Origin: UBA5018 sp947463165
GTDB taxonomy: Bacteria > Cyanobacteriota > Cyanobacteriia > PCC-6307 > Cyanobiaceae
NCBI GenBank assembly: GCA_943371245.1
Contig: CALRTY020000003.1
Coordinates: 1 to 64,000, forward strand
Reading direction: 5' to 3'
Length of the DNA: 64,000 nt
Of this stretch, positions 23,383 through 32,562 are shown piece by piece. The notes below the pieces were generated by a model. It was not told where the DNA came from. It made no database searches and saw only the letters and a program-made list of their open reading frames with translations. Position 1 is the first letter of the stretch; each line of letters opens with the position of its first letter. The position numbers were made by a program, and so were the translations under genes.

Positions 23383-24216
23383 ATGACCAACCCTCTGGCG
23401 ATCAACTCTCTATCTGCTAAGCATCGGCTAGTCATGTCTCTGTCGGCCATGTCTACGCTTGGTAATTCTCTGCTGCGTAGGTTGCCAGTGACAGGTCCGA
23501 TCAGGATTCTTTTGGCGGGTATGGCGGCGGGCGGTGCTTTGACGGTTTCCGCTCTGGCGCCTGCCTTGGCATTCGACTTTGTTGGCGGACCGCCACCGCA
23601 GATGAATACTTCAGGTATGGTATCCGATAAAGTGGGCGATCTGCCCGTGCGCTGGAACACAGGTGGTGCAGTTTGGTCCACCAACCAATCAGCTATGAAT
23701 ACTTTCTTTGGCTCTGGATCAATTACCGATCGCGGCCTTGAAGGTGGGCTGTACCGCTCCGGTTGGACCTCTGAAGAAGTGCGCCAAGGGATGACCAAGA
23801 CCTATAGCGTTGATCTAATGGGTGTGTCTCGTTTTCTCTATTCCGATGCGGGGGTGAAATTTCTGAAGAATCAAACTACTAGTTATTTCCCCTATTGGGG
23901 CATGACTAGCACCTCCGTTCAGGCCCTGCGCTCGGCGATCATGGCCGATGCGGCTGACGGACAAATCTCCTCCGCCACGATCATGGCCAAACTGCCTACC
24001 AACATGCGCCTGGCCGACACTTGCGGTACCTATACCGGCGCCCAGAACGTCTGTGATCAAGGCGCTTGTAAGCCCGGTACCGGCCAGTGCACCTCGCTGT
24101 TCTCGTGGTACGTATTCCTGCCGGCCTGCATTCAAGCCAACCAGGTGCTCGAGCCGGTGGCCCAGGCCCGTCCCGCCCAGCCCATGCCACAACAGCCGGT
24201 TCGCGGTCTTTGGTGA
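23383..24216 (+). CDS. Exported protein with DUF1400-like domain
   Basis: A 277-residue predicted secreted protein. A long basic/polar lead is followed by a hydrophobic stretch (about residues 40-63) ending ALAPALAF, a likely signal peptide cleavage site. Met18 or Met23 could be the real start. The middle (about 115-215) has the character of the DUF1400 domain found at the N-terminus of some cyanobacterial alpha/beta hydrolases: SVDLMGVSRFLYSDAGVKFL, then ALRSAIMADAADGQIS and a following LPTNMRL. No hydrolase domain follows. Instead there is a four-cysteine segment (CGTYTGAQNVCDQGAC and a fourth Cys in QCTSLF) and a Gln/Pro-rich tail. Confidence 0.68.
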   Translation: MTNPLAINSLSAKHRLVMSLSAMSTLGNSLLRRLPVTGPIRILLAGMAAGGALTVSALAPALAFDFVGGPPPQMNTSGMVSDKVGDLPVRWNTGGAVWSTNQSAMNTFFGSGSITDRGLEGGLYRSGWTSEEVRQGMTKTYSVDLMGVSRFLYSDAGVKFLKNQTTSYFPYWGMTSTSVQALRSAIMADAADGQISSATIMAKLPTNMRLADTCGTYTGAQNVCDQGACKPGTGQCTSLFSWYVFLPACIQANQVLEPVAQARPAQPMPQQPVRGLW

Positions 24217-24246
24217 GTTGTCTTAGTTGAGCTGGAGTGGTTGCCC

Positions 24247-26568
24247 TTACCCCTCCTGATGGGTCCGCTTGGCGGGCCCCATCGAGGGGGACTGGGGGCC
24301 ACGCCTGCCGGTGACCAGCAGGTGTTCTAGTTGTTGTGGCAAAGACTGGGCCAGGTTGGCCTCAAATCCTCTTTGTAGTTGCTGGAGTTCGCCCTGGCTG
24401 AGGCGGCGATTGGCCACTGATTCCAGTTGGCGCCGCCAGGAACTGCCCTCGGCGAGCCAGCGCTCAATTCGATTTGGAGTTATCTCCATGGTCAAAGCCT
24501 CCTGCCAGCGCTCGCGATCCAGGCGCCAATGCCGATCCTCCAGGCAGCTTTGGCAGTGGATGGCCGGTGCGAATTCCAGGGCGAGGGCCTGCTGTTCCAG
24601 GTTGGCCAGCTCTTGAAGCAGGCCAGCTAGGGCCCCATCCCGCGGTTGGCCCAGGGCCAGCAGGCCGCCAGCTGGGCCCAGCCGCGGCACGCTGAACAAC
24701 AGTCGCCATTGCCCCTCGCCAGCCAGCCGCGCATCTAAGCAGGTGATCCAGGCCTCGATCGCAGCCGGGGCCAGGCCGCGGAACGGCTGTCGGCCAGCCA
24801 CCCATTCCACTGGCCCCTCTAGCGCCGCTGCCAATAGGGCAGGCTGCTCCGGTTGGCAGAGCAGGATGCTCGGCCGGCGCAGGGTGTCGAGCAGTTGCAG
24901 CTGGGCCTCTAGTCGCTGGCGATCGGCGGCGCTTTCCACGGCCACCAACACCTGCCCCTCTGGAGTGGCGGCCAGGGGATCGAGGGCCCAGAGCAGCGAT
25001 CGGGCCCCCAGCACCAATACCCGCTGGTGCCTTTGCCACTGGGCACCCTGCCAAAAGCGGCGGCGCAACCGATCTAGCCGCTCCCCCTCCGCCGCCGCCT
25101 GGCGCCTTAGCCAGAGGTCCAGGGGGCCATCGGCGGGCCCGGCACTGATCAGCTCGCAGTGCTCCAGCTCGGTTTCGGCCGCCGCAGCCAGCTGGGCGGC
25201 GCGGCGCAGTTGGAGCCGTTGGCGCTGGGCCCCTTCCCAGCCCAGGCTGCCCGGTTGCCAGAAAACCTCACCCTGCAGCGTCTTGGGCAGGTACTGCTGG
25301 GCCACCCAGTGGTCGGCATAGGCATGGGGGTAGCGATAGCCCACCCCGTCGCCGAAGGCCTTGCCATCCCGGTTGGCATCGCGCAGGTGGGGCGGCACCT
25401 GTTGGCCATTGCTGTTGCGTACCTGCTTCAGGGCATCAAATACCCCCAGCAGGCTGTTGCTCTTCTCGGCGTTTGCCAGGTAGAGGCTGGCTTGGGCCAG
25501 GGGGTAGAGGCCCTCCGGCAGACCCACCCGTTCAAACGCCGCCGCGCAGGCTTCCACCACCACCATGGCCTGGGGATCGGCCAGGCCGATGTCTTCCCCG
25601 GCGGAGATCAGCAGGCGACGAAAGATGAAGCGAGGATTTTCGCCGGCTTCCACCATCCGCGCCAGCCAGAAAAGAGCCGCATCCGGATCACTGCCCCGCA
25701 GCGACTTGATAAAGGCGCTAATCGTGTCGAAGTGGGCGTCGCCCTGCTTGTCGTAGAGCACCGCCCGCTGTTGGATCGACTCCTCGGCGATGCTCAGATC
25801 GATTTGAATCAGCCCATCGCTGTTGGGCTCGGTGGTCTCCACCGCCAGCTCCAGGGCATTGAGCAGGCTGCGGGCATCGCCACTGGCCACATCCACCAGG
25901 TGAGCGGCCGCCTCTGGGGTGATCGCCACCTGGCGATCGCCGTAGCCCCGCTCGGGATCGGTGAGGGCCCGCTGCAGCAGGGCTTGCAGCTGGGCCGGTG
26001 CCAGTGGCTGCATGCGAAACAGGCGCGAGCGGCTCAGCAGCGCCTTGTTCACTTCAAAGAAAGGGTTTTCGGTGGTGGCGCCGATCAGGGTCAGGGTGCC
26101 GTTTTCCACCCAGGGCAGCAGCGCATCCTGCTGGGCGCTGTTGAAGCGATGCACTTCATCGATGAACAGGGTGGAGCGCAGTCCATGGCGCTCCAGCCGT
26201 TGCTGGGCTGCATCCACTGCGGCCCTCAGATCCTTGATCCCCGCCAGCACGGCATTGAGGCTGCTGAAGTGGGATCTGGTGGTGGCGGCGATGATCCGCG
26301 CCAGGGTGGTCTTGCCCACGCCTGGTGGGCCATGCAGGATCAGATTGCCGACCCGGTCGGCGGCGATGGCGCGCCTTAGCAGGCGGCCTGGGCCGAGGAT
26401 CGCCTCTTGACCAACGAAATCCTCCAAACACCTGGGCCTGAGCCGCTCGGCCAGGGGCGCCAGCTGCGCCAGGTTGACCTCTCGCTGGTGGCTAAACAGG
26501 TCGGCCAAGGCAGCCTCCGGCAGTGGCAGCCCCGCCACTTTCAGCGGCGGCAGTGGCACCTGGGACAT
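24247..26568 (-). CDS. RarA/MgsA AAA ATPase fused to methyltransferase-like domain
   Basis: A 773-residue protein. Residues about 1-430 are the replication-associated recombination ATPase RarA: RLRPRCLEDFVGQEAIL, Walker A HGPPGVGKTTLARI, Walker B TLFIDEVHRFNSAQQDALLP, sensor GATTENPFFEVNKALLSR, and the C-terminal tetramerisation region including GSDPDAALFWLARMVEAGE and AEDIGLADP-like ISAGEDIGLADPQAM. Residues about 470-773 form a Rossmann-like part (VLVLGARSLLWALDPLA) resembling the SAM-methyltransferase-like domain fused to RarA in cyanobacteria. The ATG at 26568 is preferred; the open frame upstream is antisense to the divergent adaptor gene. It acts at stalled or collapsed replication forks by family inference. 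Confidence 0.88.
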   Translation of the reverse strand: MSQVPLPPLKVAGLPLPEAALADLFSHQREVNLAQLAPLAERLRPRCLEDFVGQEAILGPGRLLRRAIAADRVGNLILHGPPGVGKTTLARIIAATTRSHFSSLNAVLAGIKDLRAAVDAAQQRLERHGLRSTLFIDEVHRFNSAQQDALLPWVENGTLTLIGATTENPFFEVNKALLSRSRLFRMQPLAPAQLQALLQRALTDPERGYGDRQVAITPEAAAHLVDVASGDARSLLNALELAVETTEPNSDGLIQIDLSIAEESIQQRAVLYDKQGDAHFDTISAFIKSLRGSDPDAALFWLARMVEAGENPRFIFRRLLISAGEDIGLADPQAMVVVEACAAAFERVGLPEGLYPLAQASLYLANAEKSNSLLGVFDALKQVRNSNGQQVPPHLRDANRDGKAFGDGVGYRYPHAYADHWVAQQYLPKTLQGEVFWQPGSLGWEGAQRQRLQLRRAAQLAAAAETELEHCELISAGPADGPLDLWLRRQAAAEGERLDRLRRRFWQGAQWQRHQRVLVLGARSLLWALDPLAATPEGQVLVAVESAADRQRLEAQLQLLDTLRRPSILLCQPEQPALLAAALEGPVEWVAGRQPFRGLAPAAIEAWITCLDARLAGEGQWRLLFSVPRLGPAGGLLALGQPRDGALAGLLQELANLEQQALALEFAPAIHCQSCLEDRHWRLDRERWQEALTMEITPNRIERWLAEGSSWRRQLESVANRRLSQGELQQLQRGFEANLAQSLPQQLEHLLVTGRRGPQSPSMGPAKRTHQEG

Positions 26569-26583
26569 GGGCACCCCCGAAAG

Positions 26584-26636
26584 TGTCACCGGTAACCCAG
26601 CCGCTGAACCTTGTTGCAGCTGGGTTACCGGTGACA
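26584..26636. promoter_or_regulatory. 18-bp perfect inverted repeat between divergent genes
   Basis: tgtcaccggtaacccagc (26584-26601) and gctgggttaccggtgaca (26619-26636) are exact inverted complements separated by 17 bases. The element starts 16 bases upstream of the RarA-fusion ATG (26568) and ends 47 bases before the adaptor ATG (26684). No gene ends here and no T-run follows. It is placed like an operator shared by the divergent promoters, or it could form a stem-loop in either 5' leader. Confidence 0.7.
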
Positions 26637-26683
26637 TAAATGTGTATTCGCCATCTTCGCTCTTGTGGCGATACGCTCCGCCC

Positions 26684-27754
26684 ATGCGCCGTATTGCTTC
26701 ACTGCTGCTGCCGGGCCTGCTGCTGGTGGCCTGTGGGTCTAAGCCGCCGGAGCGGCCCCTGGCCAGGGTGCTCACCGAGGTGATCGCTAAGGCCCCTTTT
26801 GCCGATGGGGTGGATACCGTCAGCACCCTGGAAGCGGCAGCCAGTGTCCAGTTGGCGGCCCAGGCGAGCGGTCGGGTGCAGCAGCTGCTGGTGCAGCAGG
26901 GGGAACGGGTGCAGCGGGGCCAATTGCTGCTGGTGCTTGACCAGACCCAGCAGCGGGCCGAGGTGGCCAGCCTGCAGGCCCAGATGCAGACCAGCCAGCT
27001 CAATTTTGAACGCTATGCGGCACTCGTGCGCCAGGGTGCCGCCAGCGCGATCGACCGCGACCAGTACCGCCAGACCTACATCGCGGCCCGAGAAGCCCTG
27101 GTGGCCCGCCGCGCCGATCTGGGCTTCAAGCAACTGCGCGCCCCGATCGACGGCACTTTGGCCGATGTGCGGGTCAAGCCCGGTGACGTGATTCAGGCCG
27201 GCAGTCCGATCGGCAGTTTGCTGCGTAACGATCGGCTCTTGGCTCGTATCGATCTGCCGGCCCACCTGGCGGATCGACTGCGGCCGGGCCAGTTGGTGCG
27301 GTTGTTCGATGCCGCCGGCGGCGAGTTGGCCCAGGGATCGGTGCTGAGCGCCGATCCGGGCGTGAGTACGGACAGCCAGGTATTGCTGGTGAAGGCCGCC
27401 TTTGCCAATGCCAAGGGCCGCTTGCGGGCAGGGATGAGGTTGTCAACCAAGCTGGTGTTTGACCAGGCCTGGCAGGCCTCGGTGCCATTCACTGCGGTGA
27501 CCAGCCTGGCTGGTCAGGCTTTTGTTTATCGAGTTGGCAATTTGGCTTCCCTGGAGCGCCAACCGGGCAAGGCTCCCCTGGCGGAATTGCGCCAACTGCC
27601 CAGCTCCAGCCGCTTTGCCCTGCAGACCCCCGTGCGGCTGGGGCCGCTGCAGGGCACTCGCTATCCCTTGCTCAGCGGGCTGGCCCCTGGCGAGCTGGTG
27701 ATCACCAGCGGCGTTATCAATCTGCGCCACGGCCAGTCGGTCAGGTTGGATTAA
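26684..27754 (+). CDS. RND efflux periplasmic adaptor (MFP) lipoprotein, first copy
   Basis: A 356-residue membrane fusion protein. The N-terminal signal has a lipobox at LLLVACGS (Cys17), so it is a lipoprotein anchored in the inner membrane. The lipoyl half-motifs are AQASGRVQQLLVQQGERVQRGQ and, later, APIDGTLADVRVKPGDVI, flanking an alpha-helical hairpin (about residues 88-140). A beta-barrel and membrane-proximal domain follow, ending GELVITSGVINLRHGQSVRL. I chose the ATG at 26684 because it gives a clean signal peptide. It is the first gene of an operon with a second adaptor and an RND pump. Confidence 0.9.
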   Translation: MRRIASLLLPGLLLVACGSKPPERPLARVLTEVIAKAPFADGVDTVSTLEAAASVQLAAQASGRVQQLLVQQGERVQRGQLLLVLDQTQQRAEVASLQAQMQTSQLNFERYAALVRQGAASAIDRDQYRQTYIAAREALVARRADLGFKQLRAPIDGTLADVRVKPGDVIQAGSPIGSLLRNDRLLARIDLPAHLADRLRPGQLVRLFDAAGGELAQGSVLSADPGVSTDSQVLLVKAAFANAKGRLRAGMRLSTKLVFDQAWQASVPFTAVTSLAGQAFVYRVGNLASLERQPGKAPLAELRQLPSSSRFALQTPVRLGPLQGTRYPLLSGLAPGELVITSGVINLRHGQSVRLD

Positions 27755-27831
27755 CTGCCATTTCACCTTTGATGGAGGTTTGAGGGCTGTTTGCGTTTCT
27801 CCGTTAGTGTTCCTGGATATGTGTTGATCCT

Positions 27832-28953
27832 GTGCGTCGTCAGGTTCAGATCACGCCTGGCCTGCTGGGCCTATTGATCGGCGGCAGCTTGATTTGTGGC
27901 AGCTTGGTGGCCTGCAGTGAAAAGCGGCTGCCATTGCCGCCGCCACCACAGGTGGTACTGGTGACTCCCCGGCCAGAAATAAATCCGGATTCGGCTGATT
28001 ATCAGAGCACACTTGAGGCGATCCGCGAAGTGCGGCTGGCCCCTGAGATTGCCGGTCGCATTGTGAAAATGCCGGTATATGAGGGGCAGCGGGTGCGCCC
28101 AGGTCAACTGCTATTTGTATTGGATCAGATTCAGCAACAGGCAAGTGTTAACGCTGATGCCGCCGAATTTCGCAAAGATCGCGTTAATGCTGAGCGATAT
28201 ATTTTCCTGAATCAGCAAGGTGCGGTTTCCACCAAGGATCGCGATTTTTATGTAACCCAGGCGATTCAGAGTGGCGACCAGCTTAAGGCATCTTCTGCCA
28301 CTTTGGCCTACAAAAACGTGCTGTCGCCGATTCCAGGCCATGTAGGCAATCTTAATTATAAAATTGGTGATGTAATTCAGGCGGGATCTGTGGTGGCCAG
28401 TGTGGTTGATAACAGCAAGCTCTGGGTGCGGTTGGATGTGCCAGGTGAGCTAGCTGATCGGGTGGTGCCAGGGCTTCAGGTAATTCTTAAGGGGCCAGAT
28501 CCAAAGCGGCCGGCGGCTACTGGGGCGGTATCTTTCGTGGCGCCATCCCTGGATAAGCAACGCCAAACTTTGCTGGTCAAGGCTCTTTTTGACAACCCGG
28601 ATGCTGCCCTGCGCAGCAATCAACGGGTTAGCGCAACAATCATCTTTTCCAAACGGCAGAATTTGATGATTCCCCAGCAGGCGGTGCTTATGCAGGCCGG
28701 CAAGCCCTTTGTATTTTTGGCTGTCAGCGTGGCTGAGGCCACCAGAAGGCTTGCTAGAAGTCCTGATCCCAAGCCACGCCCTGATCTGCCCGTGGCGATC
28801 CAGGTGCCTGTGGGTCTAGGCAGGATGCAGGCTGGAGCCTATCCAGTTCTCCAGGGAATTACCGCAGCAGACCAGGTGATTCTAGGTAATTTAGCCCAGT
28901 TACGTAGTGGCCTTTCCGTGCAACCTGTAAATCCAGCCCAGGTCAACCGATGA
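27832..28953 (+). CDS. RND efflux periplasmic adaptor (MFP) lipoprotein, second copy
   Basis: A 373-residue adaptor, again with a lipoprotein signal (LICGSLVACSE, Cys at about 28) followed by a Pro-rich linker. Lipoyl motifs are APEIAGRIVKMPVYEGQRVRPGQ and SPIPGHVGNLNYKIGDVIQAG around a helical hairpin. The C-terminal part ends ITAADQVILGNLAQLRSGLSV. The start is a GTG at 27832, giving a short basic lead before the hydrophobic core. Its stop overlaps the RND pump start by 4 bases. It is homologous in design to the preceding gene but clearly diverged, so a recent duplication is unlikely. Confidence 0.9.
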   Translation: MRRQVQITPGLLGLLIGGSLICGSLVACSEKRLPLPPPPQVVLVTPRPEINPDSADYQSTLEAIREVRLAPEIAGRIVKMPVYEGQRVRPGQLLFVLDQIQQQASVNADAAEFRKDRVNAERYIFLNQQGAVSTKDRDFYVTQAIQSGDQLKASSATLAYKNVLSPIPGHVGNLNYKIGDVIQAGSVVASVVDNSKLWVRLDVPGELADRVVPGLQVILKGPDPKRPAATGAVSFVAPSLDKQRQTLLVKALFDNPDAALRSNQRVSATIIFSKRQNLMIPQQAVLMQAGKPFVFLAVSVAEATRRLARSPDPKPRPDLPVAIQVPVGLGRMQAGAYPVLQGITAADQVILGNLAQLRSGLSVQPVNPAQVNR

Positions 28954-31900
28954 GTCTTTCAGATACATTTATTCGCCGCCCCGTGCTGAGCACGGTGTGC
29001 AGCATCTTGATTTTATTGGCGGGCATGATCAGTTTGCCGCTGCTGCCAATTGAGAATTTGCCAAATATTGCACCACCCACAATTCAGGTAAGCGCCAACC
29101 TGCCGGGCGCCGATGCCCTTACCGTGGAAAGCGCCGTAACCGGCCCCCTTGAGCAGCAAATTAATGGCACTCCGGGGATGGACTACATCACATCCTTTAG
29201 CACTAGCGAAGGGGCCAGTCAGATAAACGTTTTCTTTAAAGCTAATACTGATCCCGATATTGATCAGGTTAATGTGCTCAATCGTGTTAATACTGCTTCA
29301 GCTCAGTTGCCTTCTAGCGTTAATAGTCAGGGGGTGTCGGTTCAGCAGACGGCCAGCAGCTACCTGAAGGTTTACAATATTACCTCTACCGAGGGGCAGT
29401 TCGATCGTAACTATCTGAACGGACTGTATCAGCTGAATTTGGCATACCCCTTAACTCGCTCTCCTGGGGTGGGCCAAGTGACTGTATTTGGCAGTAGCAA
29501 TCCAGCCTATAGACTCTGGGTGGATCCACAAAAACTAGCCCGATTTAACCTATCCGTACAGGCTGTAACCGATGCCCTTAGCTCCCAGAACCAGATAGTG
29601 GTGGGTGGCTCTATCGGTGGCCCCCCTTCCACGGCAAAAAATCAAACCACCTATCCAATATTGGTGGAGGGAAATCTCAAGTCTGTAGATGAATTTGAAA
29701 ATTTAATTTTAGCCGGTGGTCCTGGTGGGCAGGGGTCTGATAAGGGGCCAGATGGCAGCTTAATTCGACTGGGGGATGTAGGTAGGGCTGAATATGCTTT
29801 TCAAAATTTTAATCAAGCTGCTATAAATGCTAAAACCGGTTATCCCTGTGTCGGTTTTGGTGTGATCCAGCTGCCGGGCAGCAATGCCATAGACACGGCA
29901 AAGCAGGTTGATGTGGTGCTCAAAAACTTTGAGAAGACCCTGCCGCCAGGGGTTGTTTTGGAGAAGGTGTTCGACCAGACTGATTTCATTAATGCCTCGA
30001 TCTGGGGTGCCTTAGATGCCCTGCGGGATGCGGTGGTGCTGGTTTTATTGATTATATTCTTATTTCTGCAGGACTGGAAGGCCACTATGGTGCCAGCCCT
30101 GGCCTTGCCAATTGCCCTGCTAGGGGCACTGATTTTTGTAAAAATATTTGGTTTTTCTATTAACGAGCTCACTCTGCTCGGCATCATTCTCGCCACTGGT
30201 TTGGTGGTAGATGACGCGATTGTGGTGGTTGAGGCCGTTTCGGCCAGGATTGAAGCAGGTGAACGGCCCTTTGCCGCTGCTTCTAATGCAATGAAGGAGC
30301 TCACAGGCGCAATCTTGGCCACGGCTTTGGTGCTGCTGGCGGTATTTGTACCAGTCACTTTCTTCCCGGGTGCCACCGGGGTGATCTATCGCCAGTTCGC
30401 GCTCACAATTGTATTTTCAATTGTTGTAAGCACGTTTAATGCCATTTCTGGTAAGCCCCTGCAGTCAGCTCTGCTGCTTGGAGGTGGCAAGACGGAGCCA
30501 AAAGGGATCGCTTGGACTTTGATTGGAGCGGCCTTCGGAGCTGGCTATGGCTACTTGTTTGGTGGTTGGCCCTGGTGCATTGGTTTTGGCTTGCTGGGCG
30601 GAGTATTGGGTACATTTTTGCAGCCGATTTTCCGGGGTTTCAACCGACTATTTGATAGTTTTGCCAATACCTATTCCCGCCTGCTGGCTCAGGTGATCCG
30701 TCTACGCAGGATCGTGGTGGCCGTTTTGTTGGCTGGTGTGGTGCTCGCCGGGTTGGCATTTACGGCTATTCCCACTGGTTTTGTGCCCACTGAGGATCAA
30801 GGCTATGGCCTTGGCATCATTCAATTGCCACCACAGGCATCACTTGATGCCACGATGGAGGTGGCTGCTCAAGCCAGAAAGATTGTAGAGGCGGAAGATG
30901 ATGTGGTGAGTGGAGAGATGATTGGTGGCCTTGGCTTTAATGGTGGTGCACTCAATCAAGGTGTTTTCTTCTTCGGACTCAAGCCAATTGAAGAGCGGAA
31001 TTCCCCGGAGCAATCTGCAGGGGCAATCATTAAAAGGATGAATAAATCCTTTGAGGCGATCCCTGGGGCCAAGGTGCTTGCGGCACCGCCAGCGGCGGTG
31101 CCTGGCTTCAGCGCTCAGGGGGGACTTTCCTTCCAGTTTAATGATCTCAGCAATGGTGGATATAGCCCCACTGATCTGTATAACATGGCCTGGGAGCTGG
31201 TGAAAAAGGCCATGGCGTCGGGAAATTTCTTCAATCTTTATACCCAGTATCTCAGCGATGCTCCGGTATGGAGGCTAATCCCAGATCGTGATCGCATGGC
31301 TTCGCTTGATATTGACTTTGGTAAGGCTATGCAAGTGCTGGGAGCTTTTAATGGCGGAACTTTTGTGAACCAAACCTACGAGAATGGCCAATATAGACAG
31401 GTTTACGTGCAGGCTGAAGGCTCGGAAAGAGACGTAGTTCAAGACCTGGACAACCTTTATGTACCTAACGGCAGCGGCGATCTTATCCCCCTCTCCAGTG
31501 TGGTAAAAGTCAATCTTGATAGTGCGCCGCCAATTATTAGCCACTATAACTTGTATCGCACGGTGCTGATTCAGGGAGTGGAAAATATTGGCAAGAGTAG
31601 TGGGCAGGCGATCGAGGCTTTGCAGGCTGCATTCAGCAAGATTAGTTTCACTAACATCGGTTTTGCCTGGTCTGCTTTGAGTCGATCTGAAGTAGCCGCG
31701 GGCTCCCTGGCTGCCGTGGTATTTGCTCTGGGCATAATTGTTGTTTATCTGGTGCTTTCAGCCCAGTATGGCAGCTATATAGATCCAATGATTATTCTGA
31801 TGACAGTGCCTTTGGCCGTACTCGGGGCGCTACTGTTCCTGGTGCTTATGCATCAAGTCAACAACGTATATGCACAAGTTGGCCTGGTAACCCTGATTGG

Positions 31901-32252
31901 CCTAGCCGCCAAGAATGGCATATTAATTGTTGATTTGGCTAATCAGCGTATGCAGGCGGGCTTGTCAGCTCCAGAGGCTGTCAAGGGGGCGGCTGAATCC
32001 CGGTTGCGCCCCATCCTGATGACGGCCTCAGCGGCCTTGTCTGGTTTCTTCCCGCTAGTGGTGGCTCATGGTGCCGGCGCCATGAGCCAGCGTTCAGTTG
32101 GTTCAGTGATCTTTGGTGGTCTGTTGGTGGCTACTGTCACTAGCCTGTTTGTGGTGCCCGCCTTTTATGTTCTGATGAAGAATCTGGAATCTGACTGGTT
32201 TCCTGCCAGCAAGCAAACGGAGCCTGTACTGCCTGAACCTGTCCAGCCTTGA
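28950..32252 (+). CDS. RND family efflux permease (HAE1/AcrB type)
   Basis: An 1100-residue inner-membrane proton-driven pump. It starts SLSDTFIRRPVLSTVCSILI, the usual first helix, then the pore domain with LPNIAPPTIQVSANLPGA. The central helices include LGIILATGLVVDDAIVVVE (about residues 410-430), the conserved Asp pair of the proton relay in TM4, followed by the AFVPVTFFPG-like LAVFVPVTFFPGATG. The second half repeats the fold and ends near VGSVIFGGLLVATVTSLFVVPAFYVL. Between TM6 and the second half is an extra hydrophobic stretch (about 520-560, GAAFGAGYGYLFGGWPWCIG) not usual in AcrB. Substrate unknown. No outer-membrane channel gene is nearby. Confidence 0.94.
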   Translation: MSLSDTFIRRPVLSTVCSILILLAGMISLPLLPIENLPNIAPPTIQVSANLPGADALTVESAVTGPLEQQINGTPGMDYITSFSTSEGASQINVFFKANTDPDIDQVNVLNRVNTASAQLPSSVNSQGVSVQQTASSYLKVYNITSTEGQFDRNYLNGLYQLNLAYPLTRSPGVGQVTVFGSSNPAYRLWVDPQKLARFNLSVQAVTDALSSQNQIVVGGSIGGPPSTAKNQTTYPILVEGNLKSVDEFENLILAGGPGGQGSDKGPDGSLIRLGDVGRAEYAFQNFNQAAINAKTGYPCVGFGVIQLPGSNAIDTAKQVDVVLKNFEKTLPPGVVLEKVFDQTDFINASIWGALDALRDAVVLVLLIIFLFLQDWKATMVPALALPIALLGALIFVKIFGFSINELTLLGIILATGLVVDDAIVVVEAVSARIEAGERPFAAASNAMKELTGAILATALVLLAVFVPVTFFPGATGVIYRQFALTIVFSIVVSTFNAISGKPLQSALLLGGGKTEPKGIAWTLIGAAFGAGYGYLFGGWPWCIGFGLLGGVLGTFLQPIFRGFNRLFDSFANTYSRLLAQVIRLRRIVVAVLLAGVVLAGLAFTAIPTGFVPTEDQGYGLGIIQLPPQASLDATMEVAAQARKIVEAEDDVVSGEMIGGLGFNGGALNQGVFFFGLKPIEERNSPEQSAGAIIKRMNKSFEAIPGAKVLAAPPAAVPGFSAQGGLSFQFNDLSNGGYSPTDLYNMAWELVKKAMASGNFFNLYTQYLSDAPVWRLIPDRDRMASLDIDFGKAMQVLGAFNGGTFVNQTYENGQYRQVYVQAEGSERDVVQDLDNLYVPNGSGDLIPLSSVVKVNLDSAPPIISHYNLYRTVLIQGVENIGKSSGQAIEALQAAFSKISFTNIGFAWSALSRSEVAAGSLAAVVFALGIIVVYLVLSAQYGSYIDPMIILMTVPLAVLGALLFLVLMHQVNNVYAQVGLVTLIGLAAKNGILIVDLANQRMQAGLSAPEAVKGAAESRLRPILMTASAALSGFFPLVVAHGAGAMSQRSVGSVIFGGLLVATVTSLFVVPAFYVLMKNLESDWFPASKQTEPVLPEPVQP

Positions 32253-32537
32253 GTGATGCCGCTTCCCAAGCCCCCTGGCTATCGTCCCCGTCGTCAGTTA
32301 CGTCGAGATAATCGGCGCATCGTTTTTTCGGCGCTGCTTTGCATGCTGATGGCGATGGTGGTATTGCTCCTGCTCAACCGAGCCGCCCAGGTGCCTGGTC
32401 AACTTTTCACCCCATTTCCACCGCATGGGGTATTGCTTGTATTGTTCGGAGCTGGATTTTGTGGCGCATGGGGTGAAATCATGCGCCAGATCCGCCTAAT
32501 ACGGCTTGGCGAAAAAGACGGTCCCCACCAAAGCTGA
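32253..32537 (+). CDS. Small two-span membrane protein of the RND operon
   Basis: A 94-residue protein: a basic N-terminus (RPRRQLRRDNRR), two hydrophobic segments (about residues 24-42 and 58-74), then GEIMRQIRLIRLGEKDG. It starts at a GTG directly after the RND stop codon (or at the ATG at 32256), so it is surely co-transcribed and may be an accessory subunit of the pump. No family recognised. Confidence 0.7.
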   Translation: MMPLPKPPGYRPRRQLRRDNRRIVFSALLCMLMAMVVLLLLNRAAQVPGQLFTPFPPHGVLLVLFGAGFCGAWGEIMRQIRLIRLGEKDGPHQS

Positions 32538-32562
32538 GGCGGGCCCTATCAAACTCCCTGGA

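Noticed and set aside
24259..24284. Hairpin gatgggtcc / gggccccatc near the end of the RarA fusion
   Set aside because: It lies inside the coding sequence, the arms are imperfect and no T-run follows.
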